A DNA stretch of 40,801 nt. Origin: Dimargaris cristalligena (taxonomy: Eukaryota > Kickxellomycota > Dimargaritomycetes > Dimargaritales > Dimargaritaceae). A program made the position numbers and the translations under genes. The notes under the pieces were generated by a model. That model was given only the letters and a program-made list of their open reading frames with translations, searched no databases and was not told the DNA's origin. Positions 1-10,088 of the stretch are shown here, one piece after another. Location: positions 1 to 40,801 of the forward strand of contig JANBQC010000228.1 of the NCBI GenBank assembly GCA_027576995.1. The letters are read 5' to 3'. Numbering within the stretch: the stretch's first letter is position 1; every line of letters starts with the position of its first letter.

Positions 1-81
1 GGGGGGTACAATATGGCGCTATACGGCCTGATATGACGGCGGTCATATCGGTTGGATTAGGACGGATTAGGAGGGGCAACA
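1..81 (-). repeat. LTR fragment (5' end of an LTR), cut by window edge
   Basis: On the minus strand this begins TGTTGCCCCTCCTAATCC and matches the start of the two LTR copies near 3986 and 5472, including the block around GGCGCTATACGGCC. TGTTG/CAACA termini are usual for LTRs of Ty3- or copia-type elements. Only the first 81 bases lie inside the window. This copy keeps CpG dinucleotides (GGCGCTATACGG at 17-28) where the 5472 copy has TpG, so it is probably younger or less decayed. Confidence 0.6.
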
Positions 82-191
82 TATACGACCGGCAAAATAA
101 GCAATGTGTTGTTGTATGATACTGTGACTCATTTTTTATAACCTCACCCTATATTACTCGCCATATCACCGCTGAAATCCCCCGTTGGTAG

Positions 192-665
192 GAACACGGC
201 TGGAATATATTTAAAGTAAGTACCCCAGCTCCCTTTACCTAACCATATAAGGTGCTATCAATCACTCTTATACCACGACTAAGAGGAATTGGTTATTACT
301 TAGCCGCCACATGGCTTATAGCGACTCCTTTGTATTGATAGGGTCAAACTTCTAACATAGCTCCCATTTACAAATGACCCACTGACTATTGTGCTCTATC
401 CGCTCAATTTTATATACACCCTCCCGAATAGGCCTTTGAAAAATATGCCAAGACCCCGTATGCCTTCAGTGCTCTCCGTAATGTCGACGATGCCTCGCTC
501 TCCATTGAGAGAAACTGGGCAGATTCCATGGAAAGTTTCTTCTTGGCCGAAACGATGAAGTACCTGTATTTTCTCTTCGCCGACCCTAGCGTTATTTCTC
601 TCGACGAATACGTGTTCAATACGGAAGCCCATCCTTTGAAGATTATGAATGACTCTGATGAATAG
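192..665 (+). CDS. GH47 class I alpha-1,2-mannosidase, last two exons only (5'-incomplete)
   Basis: Two exons are visible. The first is a 24-nt micro-exon at 192-215 (EHGWNIFK), between a TAG acceptor and a GTAAGT donor. The last exon is 432-665 (77 codons, stop TAG at 663), preceded by an AATAG acceptor; both junctions are phase 0. The last exon reads AFEKYAKTP, then MESFFLAETMKYLYFLF, then VFNTEAHPLK. These are the C-terminal hallmarks of glycoside hydrolase family 47 (ER mannosidase I/Mns1, EDEM/Htm1), which trims Man9GlcNAc2 glycans in the ER/Golgi lumen. The Thr of NTEAHP is a calcium ligand in this family. No start codon or catalytic core is visible. The upstream part either lies left of the window or was separated or lost by insertion of the LTR at 1-81. 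Family assignment is strong; whether the gene is intact is unknown. Confidence 0.8.
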
Positions 666-967
666 AGGCTTCCTCTTCTTTTGATATTGGAGGGTTGTAC
701 TTATACCTAGACTATGCGGATCTCCATACTAAACCCAATTTTTATATCCCTTGAACTTGGGTATTTTAAGACCGGTTAAAGCTAGTTTTTTTTTACTCTT
801 TATATATATATTTTCAATAAATTATCTTAAAACACCTGAAAGGCTGGTAAGGGTACTATATAGCAGCCACGCACCCGTAGCTATTTTATGAAGTTGCTGA
901 TACTATAGATTCGGGCGGAGGGTGGTAGACGTACCACGCGGTTCCCCAGGTTATCAAGACATAAAGA

Positions 968-1105
968 AGAGGTTCAGCCAGCCTGTATAACGAAACATCC
1001 GGTATATTAGCAAGTATTACTGGCTCCAACTGAATCACCCGCCTATATTCCCACTCACATATCACTTAATGCCTTATACAACCGGGCCGAAGTTCACCCA
1101 TTTCT
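968..1105 (+). repeat. Dispersed repeat, copy 1 (CpG-containing)
   Basis: The stretch from GAGGTTCAGCCAG through ACTGAATCACCCGCC to AGTTCACCCATTT is similar to 5925-6070 and 38335-38450, and its first half to 6361-6420. Several CpG sites here correspond to CpA or TpG in the other copies. No coding potential was recognised and the element class is unknown. Confidence 0.5.
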
Positions 1106-1569
1106 TTTACCCAACGCAATCCACCCTACCACGAGCACCAAGCAATGTCACTTGATATTCTCTCTCTTCAAACATTCCTTTAAGTTGCTTCAAGAAGACC
1201 TTACAATTGTCCATCGGTATATAATCCCAACCTTTAAAATACACAAGCGCTCTGATGTATTGGACTATACTAGATTGGTTTTGTTTACAATATCTAGCTA
1301 GTTCCATTAGGTAATATCTGACACAGTTTTTTTATATGCATACCGACAATTTCAACCATAAACACTCATGATATATATGTACTCTTAATTTAACGTTATT
1401 GTATTATAGGGAAATACTATAGCATTTCATATGTCTCACAATATGTGCTGCTATTGCAAACTAAAACGTATTCAGTAATTTAGCCCCCCCGGGAGTTCCG
1501 ACAACTGGTTGATACGCTCGATTAGAATCTGTGCCTAACATACCCGGCGGTATATTGTAGAACTAAACC

Positions 1570-1585
1570 TGGCACCCGGGTGCCA
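1570..1585. other. Perfect 16-bp palindrome
   Basis: TGGCACCCGGGTGCCA equals its own reverse complement. It could be a dimeric transcription-factor site or chance. No gene start is nearby, so no role is proposed. Confidence 0.3.
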
Positions 1586-3138
1586 CAGTTACACATCTGC
1601 AGTTGATATATGTAGCATCTTATTACGATGCCTGGTTGAACTATACTATCAACGAAGGTTTATTTATCACCCCGACCTACATGAAAATCCAAATCTCACC
1701 AACACGAATGCGGCAGTCCCAGAAGGAAGTACACAGCAACAGCCATGCCATTGGGGTTTCAATAGTTCCCATAATCAGTTTAAGACGATACCAAGGTTAA
1801 ACATGCCCTGGATAAGTTAGACATTCGCAGGCTCAGCCAAATATATTAATAATAGGCGACGTCCGACTTTATTATATGAGCAATTCATAGTTTCCTATGT
1901 AGCCTATGGCCCAGGCCAAAGGGCAGATTGAGAAGGCCAGGCAGATTCCTTTCCACAGTCGAGGAGTAGATAGTTGGGGCTTTAGTATTTGACAGCAAAG
2001 CTACTTAGGACCGCTGTGTCGATAAACTAGGGGATCTTTGCTGACCGAATACAGGCGGACGATTCAGAGGGGTCTATGTAATGCTTAACACTGTTGTTAG
2101 TGTCTTTATCAACGACTAGCGCGTGAGCACCTAGAGCCAGGAGGATGTCGCATTCGGAAAAATGATTCTTTTGATGGCGGATTGATGAGCTAGATGGGAA
2201 TACGGTGGTGGCCATACGTTGGTACAGCATTGGAAGTAACCGCCAATCCTCTTACAAACATGCATAAGCTTTGATATGGAACTTCGTAAGTCTTTTGGAG
2301 ACGTACTCGAACTCCAGCTGACGGGATATCAAACGGCGAAGGACTTCTTATGTATCCGACATTGCTAGGGGGTTCGCTATTTTTCTCACCGCTGGACCTT
2401 TCGCCCACCGAAACTGGGTCCAAATGTTATTACCCACCCTGTCCTCACATTGAAATGTGGCAATTGTCAACGAGTATGACACTGTTCTTGATGGGAGGAG
2501 AAACGCCGCGGATTCCTAGTCGAGTAGTTGTCTAAATAGCACTTGGACGTCGGTAGGGAAGTAGATGATACTGGGAATCAGGTCATTGGCGATCGTAAGC
2601 CACCTTTTGATCTGACAAGCATACGGCCAAGTTGGTTGCTGATTGCAAAGATAATGTTGATCCGCCACCAAAAAGTATGACTTCGAGTTTGGCTGGGAAC
2701 TACTAAATAGCCGACGGGTAGGACTAGGTAGTCAAGCTACAGGCCAGGCTTTGTAATGACCAGTTGGACGGCATATTCTTCGTCACTTTCCCAGTCGATG
2801 GCCGGGCCTACTCGATCCAGGCGATGCGAAGTGCGATGTAGCCTGGGGGCTACTATACTCCTGCAATTGACATTGCTGAGAATAAAAAGGCAGCATTCGG
2901 CTCTCCAGCTAGACCCATCAACAACACTGCATACTCATATATTTCCCACACCCACTATTTCTCAGTGACACATCCCCCTTACACCAAATAGTCGCCGCAC
3001 ACTCCAACGCCGGCAGTATCCACCACCGTTCGACCATTCCGCCGCCCGATCGCAGCGGACTCTAATCCTTCCGGCCCCAAAACCCGGCAGCTCATAGCGC
3101 ACATTTCGAGACATGGTATATTTGATCAATTCCACACA

Positions 3139-4007
3139 ATGAATCCCAACACACCCCGTCAACCTACCGGCTACTCTATCCCCGACTATCAACCAAGCGA
3201 GCTTCAGTGTACTTTTGTGGCCCGGCTGGACCAGTATGCCCGCAATAAGGATATCCTGTCATTTTTTTCAGTCTGCCATGCCCAAACCCAAGTCTATCGT
3301 CCCCTTTGCTTTCAACGTATTTGCATGGCGACTAGCTCCTTCGATGCCCAAGAAATGCATCGTGTTCTTTTCAAGTACTGGGATAACATCCGCCAAGTCA
3401 CCCTCGTTTTGGATAGCGAAGCGCCAGCTGACCCCATTTTCTTTGCATTCCTTGGTATTTCCATTGACACATTGTTATTCTTAAAAAAACTAATAATTGA
3501 GGTGCGCCATCCCGCCCTCCTGGATAGGCTTGTGCATATTTTGGGGCTGTTCATTCAGCTAGTTGAGAACATCCAACTAGTGAGCCCCCGGGCATGGATT
3601 TCTATACCAATCCAGGACCCATTTTGGTTCCTGCGAGCTTGCCTCATGGAATTGTAAATGGGAACAGAACCCTGGATTTGGGGGGGAACGTCCACTGGTA
3701 TGCACCTAACTGGCCGGATGTATTCAATAGCCATTGTAGTCTACGATGCTTACTCCTCCAGGACACGGCAATTTGGCATCTGGAGGATGTAGTTAGGACG
3801 GCTTGGCAGTACAATGGCTTTGAAATGGTGGTGCTTTGGCGCCTTATTGCTAATGTCCCAGCTTCCCTACCAGTGCCTCAGGTGGTGCCATTTAGCATGA
3901 GCCAACAAATGGTTGGGTTAATTACAAGCCTGGTTTTTCACAAGGTGGCTCTTGGCAGCACCCTTTTGAAAAAAGTGATTACCCTTGTTGAGTATCAGCC
4001 CTCCTAA
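3139..4007 (+). pseudogene. F-box/LRR-like protein, frameshifted and LTR-truncated
   Basis: The first frame (3139-3657) starts MNPNTPRQP. It has an F-box-like stretch at about residues 38-63 (ILSFFSVCHAQTQVYRPLCF) followed by Leu-rich segments (LLFLKKLIIEVRHP). The second frame (about 3594-4007) continues with LRR-like text (SLRCLLLQDTAIWHLEDVV). The frames overlap around 3594-3657 and I found no GT-AG intron that joins them in phase, so a frameshift is the simplest reading. The last codons (LVEYQPS, stop 4005-4007) lie inside the TGTTG terminus of the LTR at 3986, so the original 3' end is lost. F-box proteins are substrate receptors of SCF ubiquitin ligases. The F-box call is by pattern only and moderate. 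Confidence 0.45.
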
Positions 4008-4590
4008 TCTGACTTAATCCAGACCTAATGATTACCCATCCTTATTAGGCCTTATAGTGCCATATTAACCCTCCCCTAGTCACCCCTAGTACTATGGGGT
4101 CATCATTTATTATATAACCCCACTTATTCTAACCCCAATACTTCACACCCCAAATACTCAACTTATATATCCAAGACTCTTCCAGTTCCTATGAGAGTCT
4201 TCCCAATGCAAAGTCATCTGGTTGGACTCTTTTACCTATCCATACCCTAGTCTTAGTAGTATTTCCCTTAGGACCTCCCTCTAGAGCCATTCCTGCATAT
4301 ATATAACCAGGCCCCACTGGGACTAGTTCAATTCCTTAGCTTATTCCTATCCCCTAGTTTACCTTAATAAACTCTATATACGCTCACTCCCCCATCTAAC
4401 TAGTAAGTGTACTACTACACATCCCTTGCATTTGTCTGAACCTATCCTTTATTAGTTAATACCCTGCCCCCAATCCTAATGCTAGTAGCCTGCTTGGCTG
4501 AGCCTAAGCCCCACCTACTGTTAGAAGCCTATCCCCAGGACTCTTAATGGACTAAGAGTGGTAAACTCAGGTAACATAGGTCCAAGGGAA
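3986..4590 (+). repeat. LTR copy, forward orientation (inner end approximate)
   Basis: Starts TGTTGAGTATCAGCCCTCCT. It contains a TATA-like box at 4297-4306 (ATATATATAA) and a polyadenylation-like AATAAA at 4366-4371, in the order expected for U3-R-U5. It matches the reverse complement of about 4868-5472 along nearly its whole length, for example TAGTAAGTGTACT and GACCTCCCTCT. CpG is almost absent (TACGC near 4380 is the one I noticed). No gag/pol domain follows, so it is a solo or relic LTR. It truncates the F-box-like pseudogene. Confidence 0.65.
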
Positions 4591-4867
4591 TTGGTTAGAA
4601 GAATGTATAGTAATAAAGTGACCATATATTACATCTCACCAGTACTTCTTATGTTATATGTAGTAGTTGAACAAATATAATAGTGGTTTAAAGTGGCTTC
4701 AAGTGGTGGTAATGATATGGTTAATTGTCTAGTAGTTTGTTTTACTTCTTATATTATTTGTTACAAGGTGACTGGCCCTCCCATAACCATTTTTCAATGG
4801 GGTGCATCAGTATGAGTAGCCCAGGGAGGTTGGGGTGGTTAGTTAGTGGGCCTTACTATGATTATCT
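4591..4867. other. AT-rich spacer between inverted LTRs
   Basis: About 280 bp separates the two arms. A 70-codon frame starting at 4725 runs into the right arm and shows no domain, so I do not call a gene. It could be remnant internal sequence of the element or an unrelated target. Confidence 0.35.
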
Positions 4868-5472
4868 ATTCAATGCACTGCTACCCTTCTGTCATCTGGA
4901 TTATCCACTCTTTATCTATCAAGAGTCCCAGGAGTAGGCTTATAATGGTCAGAGGGGGCTTAAACTTTGGCCAAGTGGGCCCTAGTATTAGGTGAGGGCA
5001 TGATGCTAGCTAATAAAGGATAAGCATAGGTATATGCAAGGGACATGTAGCAGTACACTTACTAGTTAGACTGAAGGGAGTGAGTGCATATAGAGTTTAT
5101 TAGGGGTAAACTACAGGGGTAAGAATAAAGCTAAGGCTTGAACCAGTCCCAATGGGGGCCCAGTTATATATATATGGGGACAACTCCAGAGGGAGGTCCC
5201 AAGGGAAATGCTACTAAGACTAAGGTATACTAAATAAGTTGACTGGATGGTCGTGAGGGTCTGGAAGACTTGGGTGGTAACTGGAAGAGTTGTCAGATCA
5301 GTGCCAGAGTGAGTGGTGTGAACTTAAGAGTCTGGAAGGGGGACAGTTATATTGAATAGGGTGATCCCATAGTCACCCCTGGTACTATGGGAAGTTACAT
5401 ATGGTGCTATATGGCCTAGTTGGGACAGATAATCACCACACCTGGATTAAGTTAGATTAGAAGGGCCAACAC
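4868..5472 (-). repeat. LTR copy, reverse orientation (inner end approximate)
   Basis: Read on the minus strand it starts TGTTGGCCCTTCTAATCTAA at 5472. It then shows the same order of blocks as the 3986 copy: CCCATAGTACCAGGGGTGAC, a TATATATATAA box, CCTAATAAACTC and ACTAGTAAGTGTACT. The two copies form a large inverted repeat. CpG is nearly gone here too. The flanks outside the two TGTTG ends (ACCCT left, CCTTC right) are not an identical duplication, so I infer two independent insertions rather than one fold-back element. Confidence 0.65.
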
Positions 5473-5924
5473 CTTCATTTAATGGCTTGGTTGGTGTACA
5501 TGGTACAATGAGTCTTTATTGAGGTGAGTGCCCCATTGGCATCCTCCTTTGCCTTTATTCAGTATTATTATGGAATGGTCTATCTAATATATAGTATGGC
5601 CCAGACTTCTATTTTGGCCTTATTGAAAAATAAATACATTGTTCTATCCCTGACTGTTTATTTCTAATAGCAGATTCCATTGCCCTAGGTGGACGGGTCA
5701 GATTGTCCAATGTCATTCTAAAAGAGGCCAGTTTCTAGAACTCGCCAGCCAATTGACACCCTGTTTTAATAATTGTGACACTGACCCACCACTGATTTTA
5801 CATGACTTCAGTGAAGTCATTTACATTGTCGTCAATTAGTAATAAGACCCTTTGTTAATATTTCCAAGCATGTTCTTAGTGACCAGCTAAGTCATTGCCG
5901 CTATTTTATTATAAATATGGGACA

Positions 5925-6075
5925 GGCTTAATCAGACTGTATAGCAAATAGTCCACCAAATGAGGTAAACATTACTAGTTGTAAGTGAATCACCCACTTA
6001 CATTCCCATGCACATATTATTTAAAATCCTATACAGCTGAGCCAAATCTCATCCATATTTATTACAGTTCCACTG
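5925..6075 (+). repeat. Dispersed repeat, copy 2 (CpG-depleted)
   Basis: Shares CTGTATA, ATTACTAGTTG, GTGAATCACCCAC, ATTCCCATGCACATAT and CTATACAGCTGAGCC with copies near 968-1105 and 38335-38450. Where copy 1 has CCCGCC and GCCGAA this copy has CCCACT and GCCAAA, as expected from decay of methylated CpG. Confidence 0.5.
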
Positions 6076-6360
6076 TCATCTCCGCATTTAGTATATGCTT
6101 CTACTTTAAGCACTTCTGCTCGTCTGTTAGCCTGGATTGCGAGCTATTATTGATTCAGGCAATATCCCTACAACTAGACTATTATCCTGGGTACATCGGA
6201 AGTATTGTAATTCTCTAGCGTTGTTACTGAATGGCAAAATAAATCCTCACTGCTTATACTGTAGACACAATTTTGATAAGTTACCTCATCTCGTTCTAAT
6301 ACCGATATCATAATATCATGTATTTATCCTTCTATGGACAACATGTCCCTGTATATGGGA

Positions 6361-6420
6361 GAGGTTCAACCAGGATGTATAACAAAAGATCCATTAGGTG
6401 AGGCAATAATTACCAGTTAA
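6361..6420 (+). repeat. Dispersed repeat, partial copy 3
   Basis: GAGGTTCAACCAGGATGTAT and the following 35 bases match the first half of the copy at 968-1025. CpG in copy 1 (TAACGAAAC) is CpA here (TAACAAAAG). Confidence 0.4.
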
Positions 6421-7216
6421 AGGTGGCTACTTCATTGCCAATCTAGCCAATGCAGAACATTGTTCACATTGCAAGGCTAGTGCAATGAGGATGTATTGTA
6501 GTGTTCACTTAGAGCCAGGCAGTCCCACCTATTTATATCTTGGTTGGACGATGGGTAAGAATTGGGGTTTGAACATACCGGCAATCAGCCAGACGAGAAG
6601 CTCCTTTTGGGGAGTAGAAGGGCCATAGATACAAGTGTTACTGCTAAACATAACGACCGGAGACAGGGCCTGTCTATTAGGGTAGAATACTCAGGTCAGC
6701 TTAGGCTTTAATACCATAGCTTCGTCTATAGAATTCTTTACTGGGAGACTAGCATTGGACGTGAGCAAAGCAAGCCAGGGTTTAATGAGACGTCCAATTC
6801 TCCAAGATAGAAGGTTCGCAGTCCTTGTTCAACTTCGCTATAGATAAAGGAATTTAAGTGGGCTACAATACAGCCTAATGGATTTAGAAATAAAGTAACG
6901 CGTTATAGATGCCGTAATAATCTGAAGTCGGACCGACGCACCCAAAAGGCCCGGTCAGCAATACACCGCCAATGCTGTTTAAATATACACCATCTGCTAG
7001 GTTGGTTGGAATACGCTCCTACTTTAAAAACATTGGTTTTAGATACCCGGCGTGGTGTTGGATTAGGGGGATACATAACTAACATAGTAGAGGCTCAGTG
7101 CCGTGAGGTTGGAGACGAGGCTGATTGTGAGCTAGGCAATAGATATTAGGGAAAGCCGCTGAGAGTGAAGAGGTGGTATATAGTCCACGGGTCCAAGGCA
7201 ATGAAGTGTCTTTGCG

Positions 7217-7235
7217 TTTTTTTTTAAAAAAAAAA
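7217..7235. promoter_or_regulatory. Poly(dT)9-poly(dA)10 tract upstream of Clf1
   Basis: Nine T followed by ten A, centred about 250 bp upstream of the Clf1 start codon. Such poly(dA:dT) tracts commonly mark nucleosome-poor fungal promoters; the role here is inferred from position only. Confidence 0.35.
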
Positions 7236-7476
7236 GATTTACTATTGCCATTCATTTCTCCGTTCAACTAACTCTTGTACTTTTCCACGTCCCCTCACTA
7301 TTTTTCGCGTTTCGCTTATCGCATTGACCAGTGAGCCGTGTTATTACTATTGCCTTCCTGCCCATGTCCAGTTTCTCGTAATTCCCATCTCCCACCTCAC
7401 TGCATTCACCCCTAGTTGCCTTCCGCACCCCTCTCTATTCCATTGTACCGATTTTACACATCCTCTCTCCCCAACC

Positions 7477-9507
7477 ATGGCCGATTCCAGTCGCCGGGCC
7501 CCGCAAATCAAAAATAAGAATGCGGCAGCTATCCAAATCAGCGCGGAACAGTTACTCCGGGAGGCCAATGAGACTCAGGAGGCCCCGGCCAAGGCCCCCG
7601 AACAGACCATTACCGATGCGGACGAACTGGCCGAATACCGGTTGCGCAAACGCAAGGATTTCGAGGACCAACTGCGGCGTAATCGGCTCAACATAGGAAC
7701 GTGGATGCGGTACGCCGCCTGGGAGGATGGCCAGGGTGAATTGGCCCGGGCCCGGTCCATCTACGAGCGCGCCCTGGACGTGGAGCCCCAGAATGTGACG
7801 CTCTACCTCAAGTACACCGAAATGGAAATGAAGCACCGCAATGTGAACCTGGCCCGCAATCTGTTCGACCGCGTGGTGACGCTACTGCCCCGGGTGGACC
7901 AGTTCTGGTACAAGTACGCTTATATGGAAGAAATGCTGGGTAATATCGCCGGTACACGGGCCATTTTCGAACGTTGGATGAAATGGGAACCGGACGAGAG
8001 TGCGTGGTCGGCCTACATTAAATTCGAAATCCGGTACGAAGAAATGGGGCGGGCCCGGGCCCTCTACGAGCGATTCGTCCATATCCACCCAGCCGCCAAA
8101 AACTGGCTTAAGTGGGTTCAGTTCGAGGAAGAAAACGGGAACCTGGATAAAGTTCGCGGAATTTTTACCACCGCCATCGGAGCCCTTGGTGACGACTTTA
8201 TGGACCAGAAACTGTACGTGGCCTTCGCCAAGTTTGAGATCCGGGCTAAGGAGTACGAGCGGGCGCGGGTCATTTTTAAGTACGCCCTCGAGCGACTTCC
8301 GCGGGCCAAGTCCCAGTCCCTCTACAACCAATACACCCAGTTTGAAAAACAGTACGGCGAGCACGACGGGGTCGAGGAAGTCATTCTGGCCAAACGACGC
8401 CTCCAGTACCAGGAAGAGGTGGCCAAGAATCCGCACAACTACGACGCCTGGTTCGATTATACCCGGTTAGAGGAGAACGCGGGTCGCCCCGAACTGATTC
8501 GGGATACCTACGAGCGGGCCATTGCGGAATTCCCCCCCGTCAACGAAAAGCGGCTCTGGCGGCGGTACATTTACCTCTGGCTGCATTACGCTCTGTGGGA
8601 AGAGCTCGAAACCCAAGATTACGAGCGGGCCCGCCAGATTTACGCCGAGTGTCTAGACCTTATCCCCCACCGCCAGTTCACCTTTGGTAAAGTGTGGCTA
8701 CAGTACGCCTACTTCGAAGTCCGGCGGCTTAATTTGACGGCGGCCCGCCGCGCCCTGGGGCGGGCCATCGGAATGTGCCCCAAGGACAAACTGTTCAAGG
8801 GCTACATCGAGCTGGAACTGCACCTCCGCGAATTCGACCGGGTACGGACCCTCTACGGCAAATATCTCGAATTCAACCCAGCCAACTGCAGCACCTGGAT
8901 CGAATACGCGAAACTGGAGCGCATGTTGGGGGAAACCGAACGGTGTCGGGCCCTCCTGGACATCGCCGTTAGCCAGCCCGTGTTGGACATGCCCGAGGTA
9001 CTCTGGAAGGCCTACATCGATTTCGAATTCGAGCACGCCGACAGTACAACGGACCGTGTGCGCAACCTCTACGAACGCCTGTTGGACCGGACCGACCACA
9101 TTAAGGTATGGCTCAGTTTCGCGCAGACGGAGGCGGCCCTACCCAGTCTCCCCGCTTCCACCTCCACTCCCGCTCCTTCCCCGGTGGAACGGGCCCGTGC
9201 CGTGTATGAGCGGGCTTACGAACACCTGTGCCAGCGGCAGCTGAAACCGGAGCGGGTGGTGTTGTTGGAAGCGTGGCGCGACTTTGAGGAGGAACGGGGG
9301 TCGGAAGAATCGGCCCGCCGGATCCGCGCCCGGATGCCCAAAATCGTTAAGCGTCGCCGGCAGGTGGGAGACGACAGCAATGCCTGTGAAGAGTACTTTG
9401 ATTATTTGTTCCCCGATGATCAGACGAAAAAACCGAACCTTAAACTGCTGGCGATGGCCCAACAATGGAAGTCGAAGATACAGCAAGCCTCAAAAGAGGA
9501 CGCTTAG
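7477..9507 (+). CDS. CLF1: Pre-mRNA splicing factor Clf1/Crooked neck (CRNKL1)
   Basis: An intronless 676-residue protein, close to yeast Clf1 (687). It is a scaffold of the Prp19-associated (NineTeen) complex needed for spliceosome assembly and activation in the nucleus. The frame is open upstream to 7324, but the start at 7477 (CCAACCATGG context) gives the conserved N-terminus: [15 protein letters not shown], then [15 protein letters not shown]. The preceding 51 codons are Pro/His/Cys-rich and look like 5' UTR. From about residue 60 to 600 the protein is a run of HAT (half-a-TPR) repeats with the usual W..Y..fE and ARaiYERal signatures, for example [14 protein letters not shown] and [16 protein letters not shown]. 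The tail is charged ([15 protein letters not shown]). The assignment is very secure. A low-complexity Pro/Ser insert ([13 protein letters not shown]) sits in one of the last repeats. Confidence 0.95.
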   Translation: MADSSRRAPQIKNKNAAAIQISAEQLLREANETQEAPAKAPEQTITDADELAEYRLRKRKDFEDQLRRNRLNIGTWMRYAAWEDGQGELARARSIYERALDVEPQNVTLYLKYTEMEMKHRNVNLARNLFDRVVTLLPRVDQFWYKYAYMEEMLGNIAGTRAIFERWMKWEPDESAWSAYIKFEIRYEEMGRARALYERFVHIHPAAKNWLKWVQFEEENGNLDKVRGIFTTAIGALGDDFMDQKLYVAFAKFEIRAKEYERARVIFKYALERLPRAKSQSLYNQYTQFEKQYGEHDGVEEVILAKRRLQYQEEVAKNPHNYDAWFDYTRLEENAGRPELIRDTYERAIAEFPPVNEKRLWRRYIYLWLHYALWEELETQDYERARQIYAECLDLIPHRQFTFGKVWLQYAYFEVRRLNLTAARRALGRAIGMCPKDKLFKGYIELELHLREFDRVRTLYGKYLEFNPANCSTWIEYAKLERMLGETERCRALLDIAVSQPVLDMPEVLWKAYIDFEFEHADSTTDRVRNLYERLLDRTDHIKVWLSFAQTEAALPSLPASTSTPAPSPVERARAVYERAYEHLCQRQLKPERVVLLEAWRDFEEERGSEESARRIRARMPKIVKRRRQVGDDSNACEEYFDYLFPDDQTKKPNLKLLAMAQQWKSKIQQASKEDA

Positions 9508-9689
9508 TAATGGTCGTTGGCCTTGGTTGGTAAGAGACTCGGTGGATAAATCGCTTACACTGCTGTTGTGTTTCCTGGTCGATGATATCTTCTTATTGGG
9601 ATACCTACTCTTATATTCCCCAGCTATGGAAATCCCTCTTTTTTCGTGCGCCTTGTTGCAGATAGATTTAGGATATCCGTTGAATCTAT

Positions 9690-9695
9690 AATAAA
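9690..9695 (+). terminator. Poly(A) signal candidate of Clf1
   Basis: AATAAA lies about 185 bases after the Clf1 stop codon, in AT-rich sequence. Assigned by position and motif only. Confidence 0.35.
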
Positions 9696-10088
9696 TGTAT
9701 TGTTCTTGATTTATTTTCGAATATGGGCATTCGAGGTGTTTCGTGAGCCTGGTAATGGAATAGTTCAATTTCATTACGACACTCTTTTTATCTATACTAT
9801 TGCTATATAGTTAATTAGATTTGGGTGTAGTTGACCTGGGTTGGCAGTCTTATGTTTATAGTCTACTACCCACAGTATTGTGCAACCGAGTCGATTGAAC
9901 TTAGCCAGTGCAATTATACAAGCAGTTCATATATTGCAATGAGTTACCAGGGCCAAGGTGGGTTCGCTGAGATATTCTTGGACCCGCAGGGCACTCTTTG
10001 TCGTTGTTGTTCCAAATCTCTTTTCTCAATCGTTCCCTTTTTAGTTTTCTTCTACGCTTAGCTGCCTCCTCCCATTCGAGCCTCGCCC

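Larger units (their letters stand above)
666..3138. other. Intergenic, no supported gene
   Basis: Only short ORFs of 60-77 codons, without recognisable domains, occur here on either strand. The stretch holds one copy of a dispersed repeat (about 968-1105) and a 16-bp perfect palindrome (1570-1585). I see no tRNA-like fold. Confidence 0.5.
5473..7216. other. Intergenic with decayed repeats
   Basis: CpG-poor sequence from 5473 to about 6420 contains two relatives of the dispersed repeat (about 5925-6075 and 6361-6420) and an imperfect palindrome (5802-5820). From about 6500 to 7216 the sequence regains CpG but has no supported ORF. I see no gene. Confidence 0.45.

Noticed and set aside
3986..5472. 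Single DNA transposon with ~600-bp terminal inverted repeats
   Set aside because: The arms have LTR architecture (TGTTG, TATA, AATAAA), a third copy stands alone at the window edge, and the outer flanks show no matching target duplication.
7324..7476. N-terminal extension of Clf1 to 7324
   Set aside because: The family N-terminus starts at the 7477 ATG, which has the better context; the upstream codons look like 5' UTR.
7882..9099. Long antisense frames (184 and 133 codons) opposite Clf1
   Set aside because: Shadow ORFs created by the GC-rich codons of Clf1; their text shows no independent motif.
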